Shown here piece after piece: positions 25,631 to 35,097 of a stretch of DNA of 64,000 bases. A program made the translations under genes and the position numbers. Each line of letters starts with the position of its first letter. Within the stretch, counting starts at the first letter, position 1. The notes under the pieces are model-generated. The model was given only the letters and a program-made list of their open reading frames with translations, had not been told where the DNA came from and searched no databases. This stretch comes from Candidatus Gastranaerophilales bacterium (GTDB taxonomy: Bacteria; Cyanobacteriota; Vampirovibrionia; Gastranaerophilales; Gastranaerophilaceae). The stretch lies in the NCBI GenBank assembly GCA_944324945.1, contig CALUYE010000006.1, forward strand, positions 1-64,000. The letters run 5' to 3'.

Positions 25631-28600
25631 ATGGAAAAAAATCCAAAAAACGATAAAAATTACATAAATAAAGCAAAATTCGTTCTTTTGCTGCTTTTTT
25701 GCGCTGTTGTTTTTGTATTTCTTTTATTATTTATAATTAAAAACAGCATCTCTTATTCTTTTATTGAAAATTCTTTTAATAAATTTTGCGGTTTAAAACT
25801 TGAATTAATCAATCCGAATACTGATTTTAATCTTTATGCCGATATTAAATTTAAGGCAGATAAAGTAAATATATATAATGAAAATAAAACTACAAAATTT
25901 CTTGAAATTTCAAATTTAAACCTTCAAGTAAAGCCTTTTGGTTTTATTTTAAAAAAGGCAAACATAAAAAATTTATCCTCTGACTTTGCAAAGCTATACC
26001 TGTACAAAGACAAAAACGGCAAATTTGAGCTTTTTGAAATATTAAAAAACAAAGATTTCAAATTTTTAAAAGATAATAAAATAACCCTTACTCGTCTTGA
26101 TTCAAATATCAAAAATATTGAAATAAACTACCAATGCGACTATAAAATTCAAAGTAAAATAAAATTAAAATTTTACGATACAAAAATAAACTTATCCAAA
26201 AAGAAAAAAATATTTAAATTATCTCAAGAAGGATTTATTGAAACAACAATCCAATCAAAAACCCAAACATCAAAAATTTCATCAAATATAGAATCAAAAT
26301 ATCCTTTCTCAAATTCAAAATCAAAAGATTTAAAATTAAATATAAAACTGGATGATTTCAATTTATATGTTTTAAATGATTTAGCTAAAAAATATATATC
26401 AAAAGATATAATTGCGCTATTGGGGCTTGTTGATGTTGAAATTTCAACAAAAGAAAACTCCCAAGGGTTAATATCAAATTTAAGAAATTTAAAAATACAA
26501 TTAAACAACAAAAAAACAATAACACCCTATAAAAAAGATATTGTAACAAAAATGTTATTTAATCTCGATAAAGATACTCTTGTTATAGATAAGTTTAATT
26601 TATCTTCAAACGAACTTGATGTATCGTCTTTTGGTGTTATTAAAAAAATATTTTCAAAAAAACCCGAAGTAAATCTTCAAAACGAAATTAAAAACACTCA
26701 ATTAAATCACTTTATATATTTAATACCCGATAACCTTATTTATTACAATCTAAAAGGCATCCCGACCTTAAAAAAATCAAACTTTTTTGCAACGATAGAT
26801 TCAAAAACAACCCTGAAACTCTTTCCTTTGAATGTTGAAGGAAACTTAAAAGCAAGCAATATTTATATCCCCGGCTATCCTAAATCTTTTGTTCAAAACG
26901 ATGTTAACGCGTATTTTATGAAGGATAAAGTAAGAATTTACGCAAGAATATACACCCCTCAAAACGAATACGTTACAATAGACGGTATATCAAATATGGA
27001 CGATTCCTTGTACGGAAAATATGCAGTTAATTCAACCAAAAATATCGATTTAGCTTATGCAAAACTATACCTTGTGCCCGTTCAACAAATAATCGGTTTT
27101 AATATAGGCCCTGTTCCGATTATGGATATTTCGGGCTTTGGAAACATTGATATTAAAACCCAAGGAACAATATTTGACGCACAAATTTTCGGTCAATTCA
27201 GCGCAAGAAACGCAAGTGCAAAAATGGAAGGGCTTGATGCTCTTTTAAATAAAGGCGAATGCGAACTTATTTTTGATAACCGCAATTTAATTTTCAAAAA
27301 AGTAAAAGGCAATCTTGAAGGCGCAAGCTTTTTATTGACAGGTATCGGAGATACCAAAGGAGATGTTGATTTAAACGTTAAAATAGATAATATTTTAACA
27401 TCAAAAGCTATTAAAATATTTAAAAACAGTCTTATTTCAAAGCCATATCTTCCTTTAATAAAGGATATCGCAGCTTCAAGCGGCAGTATGAACATTTCAA
27501 CAAATTTAAAAGGAAGAATTAAAAATTACGAAGATAAAAACCTTTTAAATAATCTTTTGCTTAAAGGAAATCTTAATTTTAAAAATAATAAAATAATTTT
27601 AAATAACAAACTTGCCATAGATAAAATAAATGGAAATCTTAATTTCGGAGATATTCAAAAAGCCGATTTTGATATAAATATAAATAATTCCAAAATTAAA
27701 ACAAAGTTAAATATAAATTATCCTCTTGAAAAAATCGCAAAAGGAGAAATGTTTGATTTTAATTTATTTATAAACAGCTCTAAAATTTCTTCAAAAGATA
27801 TCTTAAATAACCTTTTAGAAACAACTCTGGTTGATAAAAAATACCATGAAATAATTAAAAAATTAAGCAATTTTTCGTTTGATTCAAAATTAAATCTCTC
27901 GTCATACGGCAAAATCTCCCTTAAAAACAAAGATTTATCAAACATAAAACACAATGGATATTTAAGCTGTTTGAACAATGAAAATTCTAAAATTAAATTC
28001 ATTAACGGAAATATAAAATTTGAAAATACAAAAATGATATTTAACGACTTTTCGCTTCTTTTTGAAGGCGGAAAAGCAAAAATAGACGGAAATATTGATA
28101 AATTTTTATCAAAAAAACCAAACAACAATCTTGAAATTTTATTTGAAAACATACCCTTAGGCGACTTAAACAAACTCCTTCCCAACATCAAAACAAATAA
28201 TACCGTCCTTAAAAGCGGCAAAATAACACTAAAACACGGCAATTTAAAATTAAATAACATAAACATTACCCATGATTTAATGCCTGTATTTTTAAACGCA
28301 CAAATTTATGACATCTATAAAACAAAATACTTAAGCGCTGATTTTTCAACAATTTTAAACGAAACAACAACAGATACGATAATTAATCCCTTTTTAACAT
28401 ACCCTCTTAAAATAAAAGGCGAAGTACCCATTAAAGGCAACTTCAGAGGAAAAACGGATAATTATTCAATAAATATGACAGCTAAAATTCCTAAAGACTC
28501 GGATATTTCATTCATCGGAGCAAATATAGGAGATATTAACTACAATAGAGAAATATCAGGAAAAATTGATGTTAATAAAAATATAGCAACAATTACAAAT

Positions 28601-30004
28601 TTAAAACTTATAAAATTCATAAAAAATCAAAACAATAAAATAAATCCCTTAACCGTCCTAAAAGTAGACGGAAAAATAAAACAGCAAAATAACGATTTTT
28701 ATTACGATAATTTCAAAGTCTTAACAATGACACCGATGAATGTCAGAACCTTGAATATGATTTTTAAAAAATCATTGTTAAAACAGGGAAATTTTGAATG
28801 TGCAATCAATTTAAAAGACAATATAAAAACCCCGAAAATAACAGGGATCGTAAAATTAAACGATTTAGACATACCGTTATATGATACAAAAATAAACAGC
28901 ATTGATGTTGACATTGATGAAAAATTGATAAACGGCAAAATTTTAGCCAAAAATAAAGCAAGCGACATTAATTTATCATTCATTGCACAAAATAAACTCA
29001 CAACACCATATATTGTTGAAAATTTAACAATAGATTCAAATAAAATGTATATTCAAGACATCCTAAACTCGCTTTCGACACAAACAAGCAAAAGCGATGT
29101 AGAATTAAAACAGGAATTGTTGATAAGACCTTCGGATATTGCGATTAATAAAGGTTATTTTAGCGCAAAAGACGTTTATTATAACAAAATTAACGCCAAA
29201 AATCTAAAAGGCGAATTTGATTTTAAAAACAATATTTTTGATTTAAAAAACGCATCTTTTGATATAGCGCAAGGTAACATAAAAGGCAGCGGAAAATACA
29301 ACCTTATATCCACAAACCTTGAAGCAAAAGCACAGATGCAAAATTGCGATTCAAACATTTTAACAAAAGAATTTTTAAATTTATCTGATCAAATATTCGG
29401 CAAAATTAACGGTTCAATCATACTGAGTGCAAAAGGTTTAAACACGCCCGATAACATAAAAAACATAAAATCAAATGTCGATTTTCTTATTTATGAAGGC
29501 AAAATGCCTAAATTAGGCTCGCTTGAATATCTCCTAAGAGCAGGCAATTTAATTAAAAACGGCTTATTGGGTTTATCGCTGAATAATTTAATTCAAGTTC
29601 TAACTCCTTATAAAACAGGAGAATTTGAAACAATAACGGGAAAATTAACTCTCGGCGAAGGACAAGTACAAAACCTTGAAATTAAATCAAAAGGCAAAAA
29701 TTTGAGTTTATATCTTGAAGGCGATTATGATATTTTAAAAAATTACGCTGATATAAGAATTTATGGCAGACTGTCGCAAAATATCTCAAACGTTTTGGGC
29801 AACATCGGAAATGCTTCAATAAGACAAATAATAGACTTTTTATCCCCTCAAAAAGCAAAAGAAAACAGAAACAAAGAATTAAACGCAATTTTAAATAAAA
29901 TTCCATCCGTCGAATCGCAAGAAGCCAATCCTAAATATTTTAGAGCAAAAGTTCTCGGAGATATCAATAAAGACGGCTACATTAAAAGCTTCAACTGGCT
30001 TTAG
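25631..30004 (+). CDS. Giant AsmA/TamB-like envelope protein, 1457 aa
   Basis: The largest gene of the window. One N-terminal membrane helix (about 16-38) is followed by about 1400 residues of Asn/Lys/Ile-rich beta repeats and an AsmA-type C-terminal domain (YEGKMPKLGSLEYLL, FETITGKLTLGEGQVQN, LSLYLEGDYD, IYGRLSQNISNVLGNIG). The C-terminal region is clearly related to that of the 1124-residue protein at 18019-21393. Family members bridge the periplasm and conduct phospholipids to the outer membrane. The pair differs in length, which may mean redundant or specialised bridges, as with TamB/YhdP/YdbH in E. coli. Convergent with YitT, overlapping by 4 nt. Confidence 0.8.
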   Translation: MEKNPKNDKNYINKAKFVLLLLFCAVVFVFLLLFIIKNSISYSFIENSFNKFCGLKLELINPNTDFNLYADIKFKADKVNIYNENKTTKFLEISNLNLQVKPFGFILKKANIKNLSSDFAKLYLYKDKNGKFELFEILKNKDFKFLKDNKITLTRLDSNIKNIEINYQCDYKIQSKIKLKFYDTKINLSKKKKIFKLSQEGFIETTIQSKTQTSKISSNIESKYPFSNSKSKDLKLNIKLDDFNLYVLNDLAKKYISKDIIALLGLVDVEISTKENSQGLISNLRNLKIQLNNKKTITPYKKDIVTKMLFNLDKDTLVIDKFNLSSNELDVSSFGVIKKIFSKKPEVNLQNEIKNTQLNHFIYLIPDNLIYYNLKGIPTLKKSNFFATIDSKTTLKLFPLNVEGNLKASNIYIPGYPKSFVQNDVNAYFMKDKVRIYARIYTPQNEYVTIDGISNMDDSLYGKYAVNSTKNIDLAYAKLYLVPVQQIIGFNIGPVPIMDISGFGNIDIKTQGTIFDAQIFGQFSARNASAKMEGLDALLNKGECELIFDNRNLIFKKVKGNLEGASFLLTGIGDTKGDVDLNVKIDNILTSKAIKIFKNSLISKPYLPLIKDIAASSGSMNISTNLKGRIKNYEDKNLLNNLLLKGNLNFKNNKIILNNKLAIDKINGNLNFGDIQKADFDININNSKIKTKLNINYPLEKIAKGEMFDFNLFINSSKISSKDILNNLLETTLVDKKYHEIIKKLSNFSFDSKLNLSSYGKISLKNKDLSNIKHNGYLSCLNNENSKIKFINGNIKFENTKMIFNDFSLLFEGGKAKIDGNIDKFLSKKPNNNLEILFENIPLGDLNKLLPNIKTNNTVLKSGKITLKHGNLKLNNINITHDLMPVFLNAQIYDIYKTKYLSADFSTILNETTTDTIINPFLTYPLKIKGEVPIKGNFRGKTDNYSINMTAKIPKDSDISFIGANIGDINYNREISGKIDVNKNIATITNLKLIKFIKNQNNKINPLTVLKVDGKIKQQNNDFYYDNFKVLTMTPMNVRTLNMIFKKSLLKQGNFECAINLKDNIKTPKITGIVKLNDLDIPLYDTKINSIDVDIDEKLINGKILAKNKASDINLSFIAQNKLTTPYIVENLTIDSNKMYIQDILNSLSTQTSKSDVELKQELLIRPSDIAINKGYFSAKDVYYNKINAKNLKGEFDFKNNIFDLKNASFDIAQGNIKGSGKYNLISTNLEAKAQMQNCDSNILTKEFLNLSDQIFGKINGSIILSAKGLNTPDNIKNIKSNVDFLIYEGKMPKLGSLEYLLRAGNLIKNGLLGLSLNNLIQVLTPYKTGEFETITGKLTLGEGQVQNLEIKSKGKNLSLYLEGDYDILKNYADIRIYGRLSQNISNVLGNIGNASIRQIIDFLSPQKAKENRNKELNAILNKIPSVESQEANPKYFRAKVLGDINKDGYIKSFNWL

Positions 30005-30840
30005 TGAGTTTTTTTAAGCCTGTTTCTTCCATATACCTCATGGATATTTTCTATTGCAATAAAAGCGTCTTTATCAACAGAATAAATAACTTCTTTTAAA
30101 TTGTTAAGCTCAAGCCTTGGAATAATACAGTAAACCATAATTTTTTTTGTCCGAGAATATCCGCCTTGCGCTTCAATATATGTTACCGTTTTATTTAGCT
30201 TATTAATTATGGCCTGACCCAATTCATAACCTTTATCGGTTATGATTCTTATTGATTTTTCTTCCGATAAACCTTGAATTACCATATCAATTACTTTATA
30301 TGCAATAATATATGTTAAAGTCGAATACATTGCTTTTTCCCATCCGAACAAAAACCCTGCACAGATGAAAATAAAAACATTTATAAACATTATTATTTCA
30401 CCAACCGAATAAGGGTATTTTTTGGATATTTTTATGGCAAGTATCTCGGTACCATCCATACACGCACTGTTTTTTAAAACAATACCTACCCCAAGACCCA
30501 ATATTGCACCCCCAAAAAAAGAAGCAAGCAATAAATCATGCGTTACCGGTTTCAAGTGGGTACTTATTAAATTTACAAATAAAGACAGTGCAATAACACT
30601 ATAAAAAGCACCAATTACAAACCTTTTACCAAACTCGTTTAGTGCAAGAATAATAAAGGGGAGATTTAAAATCGCAAGTATAATACCAAGATTAAACTTG
30701 GTTACATAACTTGTCATCATTGAAATACCGACTATTCCGCCATCGATTATATTGTTCGGAACCAAAAATTCTTCCAAGGAAAACGCCGCTAAAAAAGCGC
30801 CCAGAGTAAGGAATACCAATTTTAAAATTATATTTTTCAT
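30001..30840 (-). CDS. YitT-family membrane protein
   Basis: A 279-residue protein with five to six membrane helices in the first 190 residues (EEFLVPNNIIDGGIVGISMM near the N-terminus, then GLGVGIVLKNSACMDGTEILAI) and a C-terminal DUF2179 domain (IITDKGYELGQAIINKL, YCIIPRLELNNLKEVI). This two-part architecture is the YitT/YebE family; transport function is unproven. TATCAT is exactly 6 bp before ATG, and only 22 bp separate this start from the divergent binding-protein gene. Confidence 0.88.
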   Translation of the reverse strand: MKNIILKLVFLTLGAFLAAFSLEEFLVPNNIIDGGIVGISMMTSYVTKFNLGIILAILNLPFIILALNEFGKRFVIGAFYSVIALSLFVNLISTHLKPVTHDLLLASFFGGAILGLGVGIVLKNSACMDGTEILAIKISKKYPYSVGEIIMFINVFIFICAGFLFGWEKAMYSTLTYIIAYKVIDMVIQGLSEEKSIRIITDKGYELGQAIINKLNKTVTYIEAQGGYSRTKKIMVYCIIPRLELNNLKEVIYSVDKDAFIAIENIHEVYGRNRLKKTH

Positions 30841-30862
30841 TCTTTTATGATAAAATAATTTT
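30841..30862. promoter_or_regulatory. 22-bp divergent promoter with overlapping -10 boxes
   Basis: Only 22 bp separate two start codons. Towards YitT, TATCAT (30847-30852, minus strand) is 6 bp from its ATG; towards the binding protein, extended -10 TGA-TAAAAT (30851-30856, plus strand) is 6 bp from its ATG at 30863. The hexamers share 2 bp, each -35 region lies inside the other gene, and there is no room for a Shine-Dalgarno on either side. Both mRNAs are predicted to be leaderless and the two promoters mutually exclusive. Confidence 0.7.
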
Positions 30863-31666
30863 ATGAAAAAGTATATCGTATTTATAGGGGTTTTTGTTTT
30901 TTGTTCGCTTATATTTTGCGGATGTTTTAAAGAAGAAAAAAACCTATCCGATATGGATTTAATAAAAGAAAAAGGCTATATAACGGTAGGCGTTAGAAAT
31001 GACGCGTATCCATTCGGCTATAAAAATTCAAAAAACGAACGCTGTGGGCTTGATATTGAAATTGCGCAGGAAATTGCAAAACAAATTTTTAACGCTTACG
31101 ATTATGGAATTATCAGATATGTTGATGTTAGTGCTCGAGACAGGATTTCAAAATTAAATTCAAAAGAAATCGATATTCTTGTTGCGACAATGAGTGTTAA
31201 CGAAAAAAGAAAACTTGTTATTGATTTTTCAACGCCTTACTTTGTAACAAGCCAAAAAATAATGGTCAGGGGAGACTCTAAAATTTCCCATTTAAATTAT
31301 TTCAATAAAAAAGGAAGAATTTGCGTTGTATTAGGCACGACAGGAGAAAAAATCATACGTCTTATGGCGCCAAATGCTTATGTTGTAGGAGCAAAAAACT
31401 ACAGGGAAGCTTTTGAATATTTAAAAACAGGGGCGGTTGATGCAATTTTAGGCGATGATTGTATTTTAAAAGGAATAATTAATTTAAACGATAAAGAAAA
31501 AAACAATTATAAAATCATAGGTCGTTCCTATTCAAATGAATATTATGCCGTAGCGCTTCGAAAAACGCCTGAATCAAAAGAACTTCTTGAAGCGGTAAAC
31601 GCGGCAATAGTTGAAATTCTTGACAGCAAAAAAATAAATATAATTAAATCTCACTATAAGCTTTAA
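30863..31666 (+). CDS. Amino-acid-type ABC substrate-binding lipoprotein
   Basis: A 267-residue periplasmic binding protein of the SBP_bac_3 group. The signal has Cys 19 and Cys 21 near its end (LIFCGCFKEE), the latter probably lipidated. Family marks include GVRNDAYPFGYKNSKNERCG, GLDIEIAQEIA, DILVATMSVNEKRK, and VDFSTPYF-type IDFSTPYFVT followed by VVLGTTGE. Such proteins bind polar or cyclic amino acids. No permease or ATPase gene adjoins it, so it is an orphan receptor or serves a transporter encoded elsewhere. Translation likely starts at the mRNA 5' end. Confidence 0.88.
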   Translation: MKKYIVFIGVFVFCSLIFCGCFKEEKNLSDMDLIKEKGYITVGVRNDAYPFGYKNSKNERCGLDIEIAQEIAKQIFNAYDYGIIRYVDVSARDRISKLNSKEIDILVATMSVNEKRKLVIDFSTPYFVTSQKIMVRGDSKISHLNYFNKKGRICVVLGTTGEKIIRLMAPNAYVVGAKNYREAFEYLKTGAVDAILGDDCILKGIINLNDKEKNNYKIIGRSYSNEYYAVALRKTPESKELLEAVNAAIVEILDSKKINIIKSHYKL

Positions 31667-31683
31667 TTTAACGGTGGAATCAG

Positions 31684-33297
31684 ATGGATAAAAAAAATCA
31701 AATTAAATTTTATACCGATATTTTAAAAGAAAACGAAATTCTTCTTCTAAAATCAAATGATTCGTTTTTTAACTGCCACTATGCTTCTTCCCCTCTTAAT
31801 TTATTGACAAATTTTTCGGGAACTGCAGGAGAGGCAATCATTAATAAAAACGGAAAAATTAAACTTTTTGTTGACAGCAGATACCATATTTTAGCGCAAA
31901 AACAGGCATTTTGTGATATTGAAATATATAAAATGCCCTTAGGAGAAAGTTTCATTGAAGCTTTTGAAAAAAATTACGAAAAAGGGACAATATTATATCT
32001 TCCAAGTGATATTTCTCTTGATTTTTATTTAAAACTTGATAAATATTTTGATTTAAGAACTTATAAACTTGATAAGAAATTTCTAAAAAACGATGACTTT
32101 AACAAAAAAGAAAAAATTTTTAAAGTCGATGATAAAATTTCTCAAAACAATTTTGAATATAAAGTAAACAAACTGAAAAAAATTCATCAAAACATTGATA
32201 AAATGCTTGTTTTTAATTTAGATGAGATTTCTTATTTGACAAATTTAAGAAGTTTTGAAAATAAATACTCGTCAAATTTTAAATCAGTTCTTTATCTTGA
32301 TTTTAAAAATTCCGATTATATTTTATTTTTAGATAAAAAAACGGATATTAAAATTGAAAAACTAAAATTTGAACCGCTTGATAATTTCAGCGATTTTATT
32401 AAGTCCAAAGACAGTGAAATATATCTTGATATAAAAAATGTAACTCTTGAAAACTATCTTTCAGTAAAAAAACCAAAAGTCTTAAAAACGAATTCTTTGG
32501 CACTTTTAGCTTCAATTAAAACAAAAAGCGAAATTGAACATTTAAAAGATTCTTCAAAAAAACTTGACATTGCGATTTATAACTTTAAAAAACGTTTAAA
32601 AGCGGGACTTAGCGAATATGATTTAGTTAATATTTTCGAAGAAGAATTAATTAAAGCAGGTGCAAAATGCCCTTCTTTTAAAACTTTGCTTGCGCTTGAC
32701 GAAAACTCGGCTTCAATTCACTACAGTTCCTATGATAAAAATAAAATCCTGACAGGCGAAAATATTCTTCTTCTTGATTGCGGAGGCTATTATGAAGCAG
32801 GGCTTGCAACAGATATTACAAGAACTTTTTATTTTGGAATGTATCCGAAAAATATACACAAAAAAATCTACACAAAAGTCTTAAAAGCTTTTATTCAAGC
32901 TTTTAATTTAAAAAATCAAAAGGCGTTTGAGCTTGATAAATTGGCAAGAAATATCCTAAAAGAAGACGAAAAACAAGGATTTTTCTTTGGCCATGGTTTG
33001 GGGCACGGGATTGGAACATCAGTTCATCAATCACCGCCTTTAGTTAATTTTATATCAAAAGATGAAATAAAACCCTATCAAGTTCACTCTATTGAACCCG
33101 GATTATACGGCAAAGACAAAAACGGGGTTGAATTTGGTGTAAGAATAGAAAATTGCGTTTATCAAGATATTAACTATAAAAGATATTCTTTATCCAGCTT
33201 TCCTTTTGAAGAAATTTTAATAGATTATGGTATATTAAATACTAATGAAATAGAATTTGTTAAAAATTGGCAAAATAACAATCCATATCTTATTTAA
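31684..33297 (+). CDS. Xaa-Pro aminopeptidase, M24B family
   Basis: A 537-residue aminopeptidase P-like enzyme. Two creatinase-type N-terminal domains (about 1-290) precede the pita-bread catalytic domain. Metal ligands are all present: Asp in LLDCGGYYEAG, Asp in ATDITRTFYFG, His in FFGHGLGHGIG, Glu in HSIEPGLYG and Glu in GVRIENCV. It removes N-terminal residues ahead of proline in the cytoplasm. GGTGG about 8 nt before ATG; 17 nt after the binding-protein gene and 11 nt before the methyltransferase gene, so the three are probably one operon. Confidence 0.9.
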   Translation: MDKKNQIKFYTDILKENEILLLKSNDSFFNCHYASSPLNLLTNFSGTAGEAIINKNGKIKLFVDSRYHILAQKQAFCDIEIYKMPLGESFIEAFEKNYEKGTILYLPSDISLDFYLKLDKYFDLRTYKLDKKFLKNDDFNKKEKIFKVDDKISQNNFEYKVNKLKKIHQNIDKMLVFNLDEISYLTNLRSFENKYSSNFKSVLYLDFKNSDYILFLDKKTDIKIEKLKFEPLDNFSDFIKSKDSEIYLDIKNVTLENYLSVKKPKVLKTNSLALLASIKTKSEIEHLKDSSKKLDIAIYNFKKRLKAGLSEYDLVNIFEEELIKAGAKCPSFKTLLALDENSASIHYSSYDKNKILTGENILLLDCGGYYEAGLATDITRTFYFGMYPKNIHKKIYTKVLKAFIQAFNLKNQKAFELDKLARNILKEDEKQGFFFGHGLGHGIGTSVHQSPPLVNFISKDEIKPYQVHSIEPGLYGKDKNGVEFGVRIENCVYQDINYKRYSLSSFPFEEILIDYGILNTNEIEFVKNWQNNNPYLI

Positions 33298-33308
33298 AAA
33301 GGAAATTT

Positions 33309-34079
33309 ATGGAAATATTGAATATCACAAGCACACAGAATGATTTAGTTAAATACTGCACAAAACTTCAAAATTCAAAATTCAGAAAAAAAGAAAAAGT
33401 TATCCTCCTTGACGGCGAAAAAACAATTCAAGGACTTATTGATGATAATTTTGAATTTGAATACGTATTTTTAAAAGAAGATAATATTTTAAAAAATAAA
33501 ATAAAATCCAAAAACATTGTTTTTGTGAATGATGCAATCTTAAAAAAAATCTCAACAACAAACTCAAAAAGCCCTCTTATAGGAATTATTAAAGAGCCAT
33601 TGGTTGATAAAAAAATATTCAAAACCATGGATAGAATTGCCCTTATTGACGGAATAAAAGACGCAGGTAATTTAGGAACAATTATAAGAAGTGCTGCTGC
33701 TTTTTCATTTGACGGGATAATTTTATTTAACGACTGCGTTGACCTTTATTCAACAAAAGTAATAAGATCAAGCACGCAGAACATGTTTAAATTGCCGATT
33801 TATACAACTAAAGATATAAATTTTATTAAAGAATTAAAAAAAACACATACACTGATTTCAACCGTTGTTGATTCTAAAAAAAATTTTATAAATTACGATT
33901 TTAATAAAAAATTTATCCTTGCACTCGGTTCTGAAGCAAACGGATTAAGTAAGGAAATTTTAGATCTGTCGGATGAAAAATTATCCTTTATGATAAATAA
34001 AAATGTAGAATCGCTAAACCTTGCAATATGCGCCTCTATTGCTTTTGCGCTCATTGATTTTAATATTTTTAAAAAATAA
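33309..34079 (+). CDS. SpoU/TrmH-family RNA 2'-O-methyltransferase
   Basis: A 256-residue SPOUT methyltransferase. A short RNA-binding N-terminal domain (about 1-95) precedes the knotted catalytic domain: motif 1 KDAGNLGTIIRSAAAF, motif 2 LALGSEANGLSKE and motif 3 SLNLAICASIAFAL. These methylate a ribose 2'-OH of 23S rRNA or tRNA using SAM. The two-domain layout fits the RlmB/TsnR side of the family; the exact target cannot be told. AAAAAGGA before ATG supports the start. Confidence 0.85.
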   Translation: MEILNITSTQNDLVKYCTKLQNSKFRKKEKVILLDGEKTIQGLIDDNFEFEYVFLKEDNILKNKIKSKNIVFVNDAILKKISTTNSKSPLIGIIKEPLVDKKIFKTMDRIALIDGIKDAGNLGTIIRSAAAFSFDGIILFNDCVDLYSTKVIRSSTQNMFKLPIYTTKDINFIKELKKTHTLISTVVDSKKNFINYDFNKKFILALGSEANGLSKEILDLSDEKLSFMINKNVESLNLAICASIAFALIDFNIFKK

Positions 34080-34097
34080 ACTTTCGTCTTTTGTCGA

Positions 34098-34126
34098 TTG
34101 CCATGCCAAAAATATTGTGCTATTAT
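34098..34126 (+). promoter_or_regulatory. Sigma-70 promoter before small protein and prepilin
   Basis: TTGCCA (34098-34103), a 17-bp spacer and TATTAT (34121-34126) predict a start near 34133, giving a leader of about 20 nt ahead of the small gene at 34152. It probably drives the prepilin gene too. Confidence 0.75.
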
Positions 34127-34151
34127 GATTAAGCAAATAAGAGAGGTCCTA

Positions 34152-34361
34152 ATGCGTATCCAAAGTTTAGTAAACATTAAGAACAACAATTTCAAAAATT
34201 TCAACAACTTTAACAATACAGATACAAAATTTAGACAAAAAACCAATATCCACAAATTAGGACATCATCAATACACAGGAAATGCAAGCACTGATTTAGC
34301 ATACGCAAGCTTATTTGACAACGAAATAGCAAAAGATTTAAAATTGATGGGTTTAATTTAA
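34152..34361 (+). CDS. Small hypothetical protein upstream of prepilin, 69 aa
   Basis: A 69-residue Asn-rich protein with no recognised domain. An ATG at 34098 would place the start upstream of the promoter -10; ATG at 34152 has AGAGGT 6-7 nt before it and follows the promoter by about 20 nt, so it is preferred. The first half (NNNFKNFNNFNNTD) is low complexity; the second half ends in a hydrophobic helix-like DLKLMGLI. Together with the next gene (11 nt away) it forms a pair; perhaps a chaperone or regulator of the prepilin, which is inference from position only. Confidence 0.6.
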   Translation: MRIQSLVNIKNNNFKNFNNFNNTDTKFRQKTNIHKLGHHQYTGNASTDLAYASLFDNEIAKDLKLMGLI

Positions 34362-34372
34362 TTGGAGCGTAA

Positions 34373-35086
34373 ATGAAAAAAGCGTTTACTTTGGCTGAAA
34401 TTTTGATAGTATTAGTAATTATAGGTGTTTTAACGGCAATATTGCTTCCGATTGCCTTTCAATCATCCCCCGATGAAAATGTAATGAAATTTAAAAAAGC
34501 AAATAATACTCTCGGTACAATAATAAGGGAGCTTACTTCATCGGAAAGATACTACAAAAATGGAGACCTCGGGACAAAAGCAGACGGCACACTATTAATT
34601 GCAGATGCTAAATATTACACATATTTTTGCGAAACAATCGCAGAAATTGTTACAATAAAATCTAAAAACTGTTCCGAAGTAGCGGGAGCAAATCCGTATG
34701 TTCAAATCAGCTCAACCGAAGATGCCGCTGTATATACCAAGCCATCGGAAGCAAAAAAACAACTGGATTCATACTGTAAAGCCCAAGCTGCAACCGTAGG
34801 AGCCGAAATCGTAACTCCTGATGATGTTGTATGGTATCAAACATCACCGCAATCAACTTTCGGTAAATATAACACGGGCACAACACGCTTATATTCTCAA
34901 CCCGACGGCAAAATAAACTATCCTGACGAAAACGGTTTTGATAGAATTTATAAGGTTTTTTGTATAGATATAGATGGAATCGGACAAGGCGAGGATCCTT
35001 TCGGATACGGCATACGCTCGGACGGCAAAATCTTTACGGGCGCAAGAGCAGACGAATGGGCAAATAAATCAATTCAACAAGAATAA
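34373..35086 (+). CDS. Type IV prepilin-like protein
   Basis: A 237-residue prepilin. The N-terminus is a short basic leader and the class III signal KKA-FTLAEILIVLVIIGVL, cleaved and N-methylated at Phe by prepilin peptidase; a hydrophobic helix to about residue 28 follows. The mature head includes paired Cys residues and ends in a segment like those of secretin-pathway pseudopilins (CIDIDGIGQGEDPFGYGI, a Ca-type Asp/Gly loop near residue 210). The -1 residue is Ala rather than the usual Gly. GGAG before ATG supports the start. Proteins of this FTLAE-type form large families in Gastranaerophilales. Confidence 0.85.
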   Translation: MKKAFTLAEILIVLVIIGVLTAILLPIAFQSSPDENVMKFKKANNTLGTIIRELTSSERYYKNGDLGTKADGTLLIADAKYYTYFCETIAEIVTIKSKNCSEVAGANPYVQISSTEDAAVYTKPSEAKKQLDSYCKAQAATVGAEIVTPDDVVWYQTSPQSTFGKYNTGTTRLYSQPDGKINYPDENGFDRIYKVFCIDIDGIGQGEDPFGYGIRSDGKIFTGARADEWANKSIQQE

Positions 35087-35097
35087 AGGTTAACAAA

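Noticed and set aside
27718-28266. 182-residue open frame opposite the giant AsmA-like gene
   Set aside because: Phe/Leu-rich antisense of an AT-rich beta-repeat gene; several similar shadows occur along the same gene.
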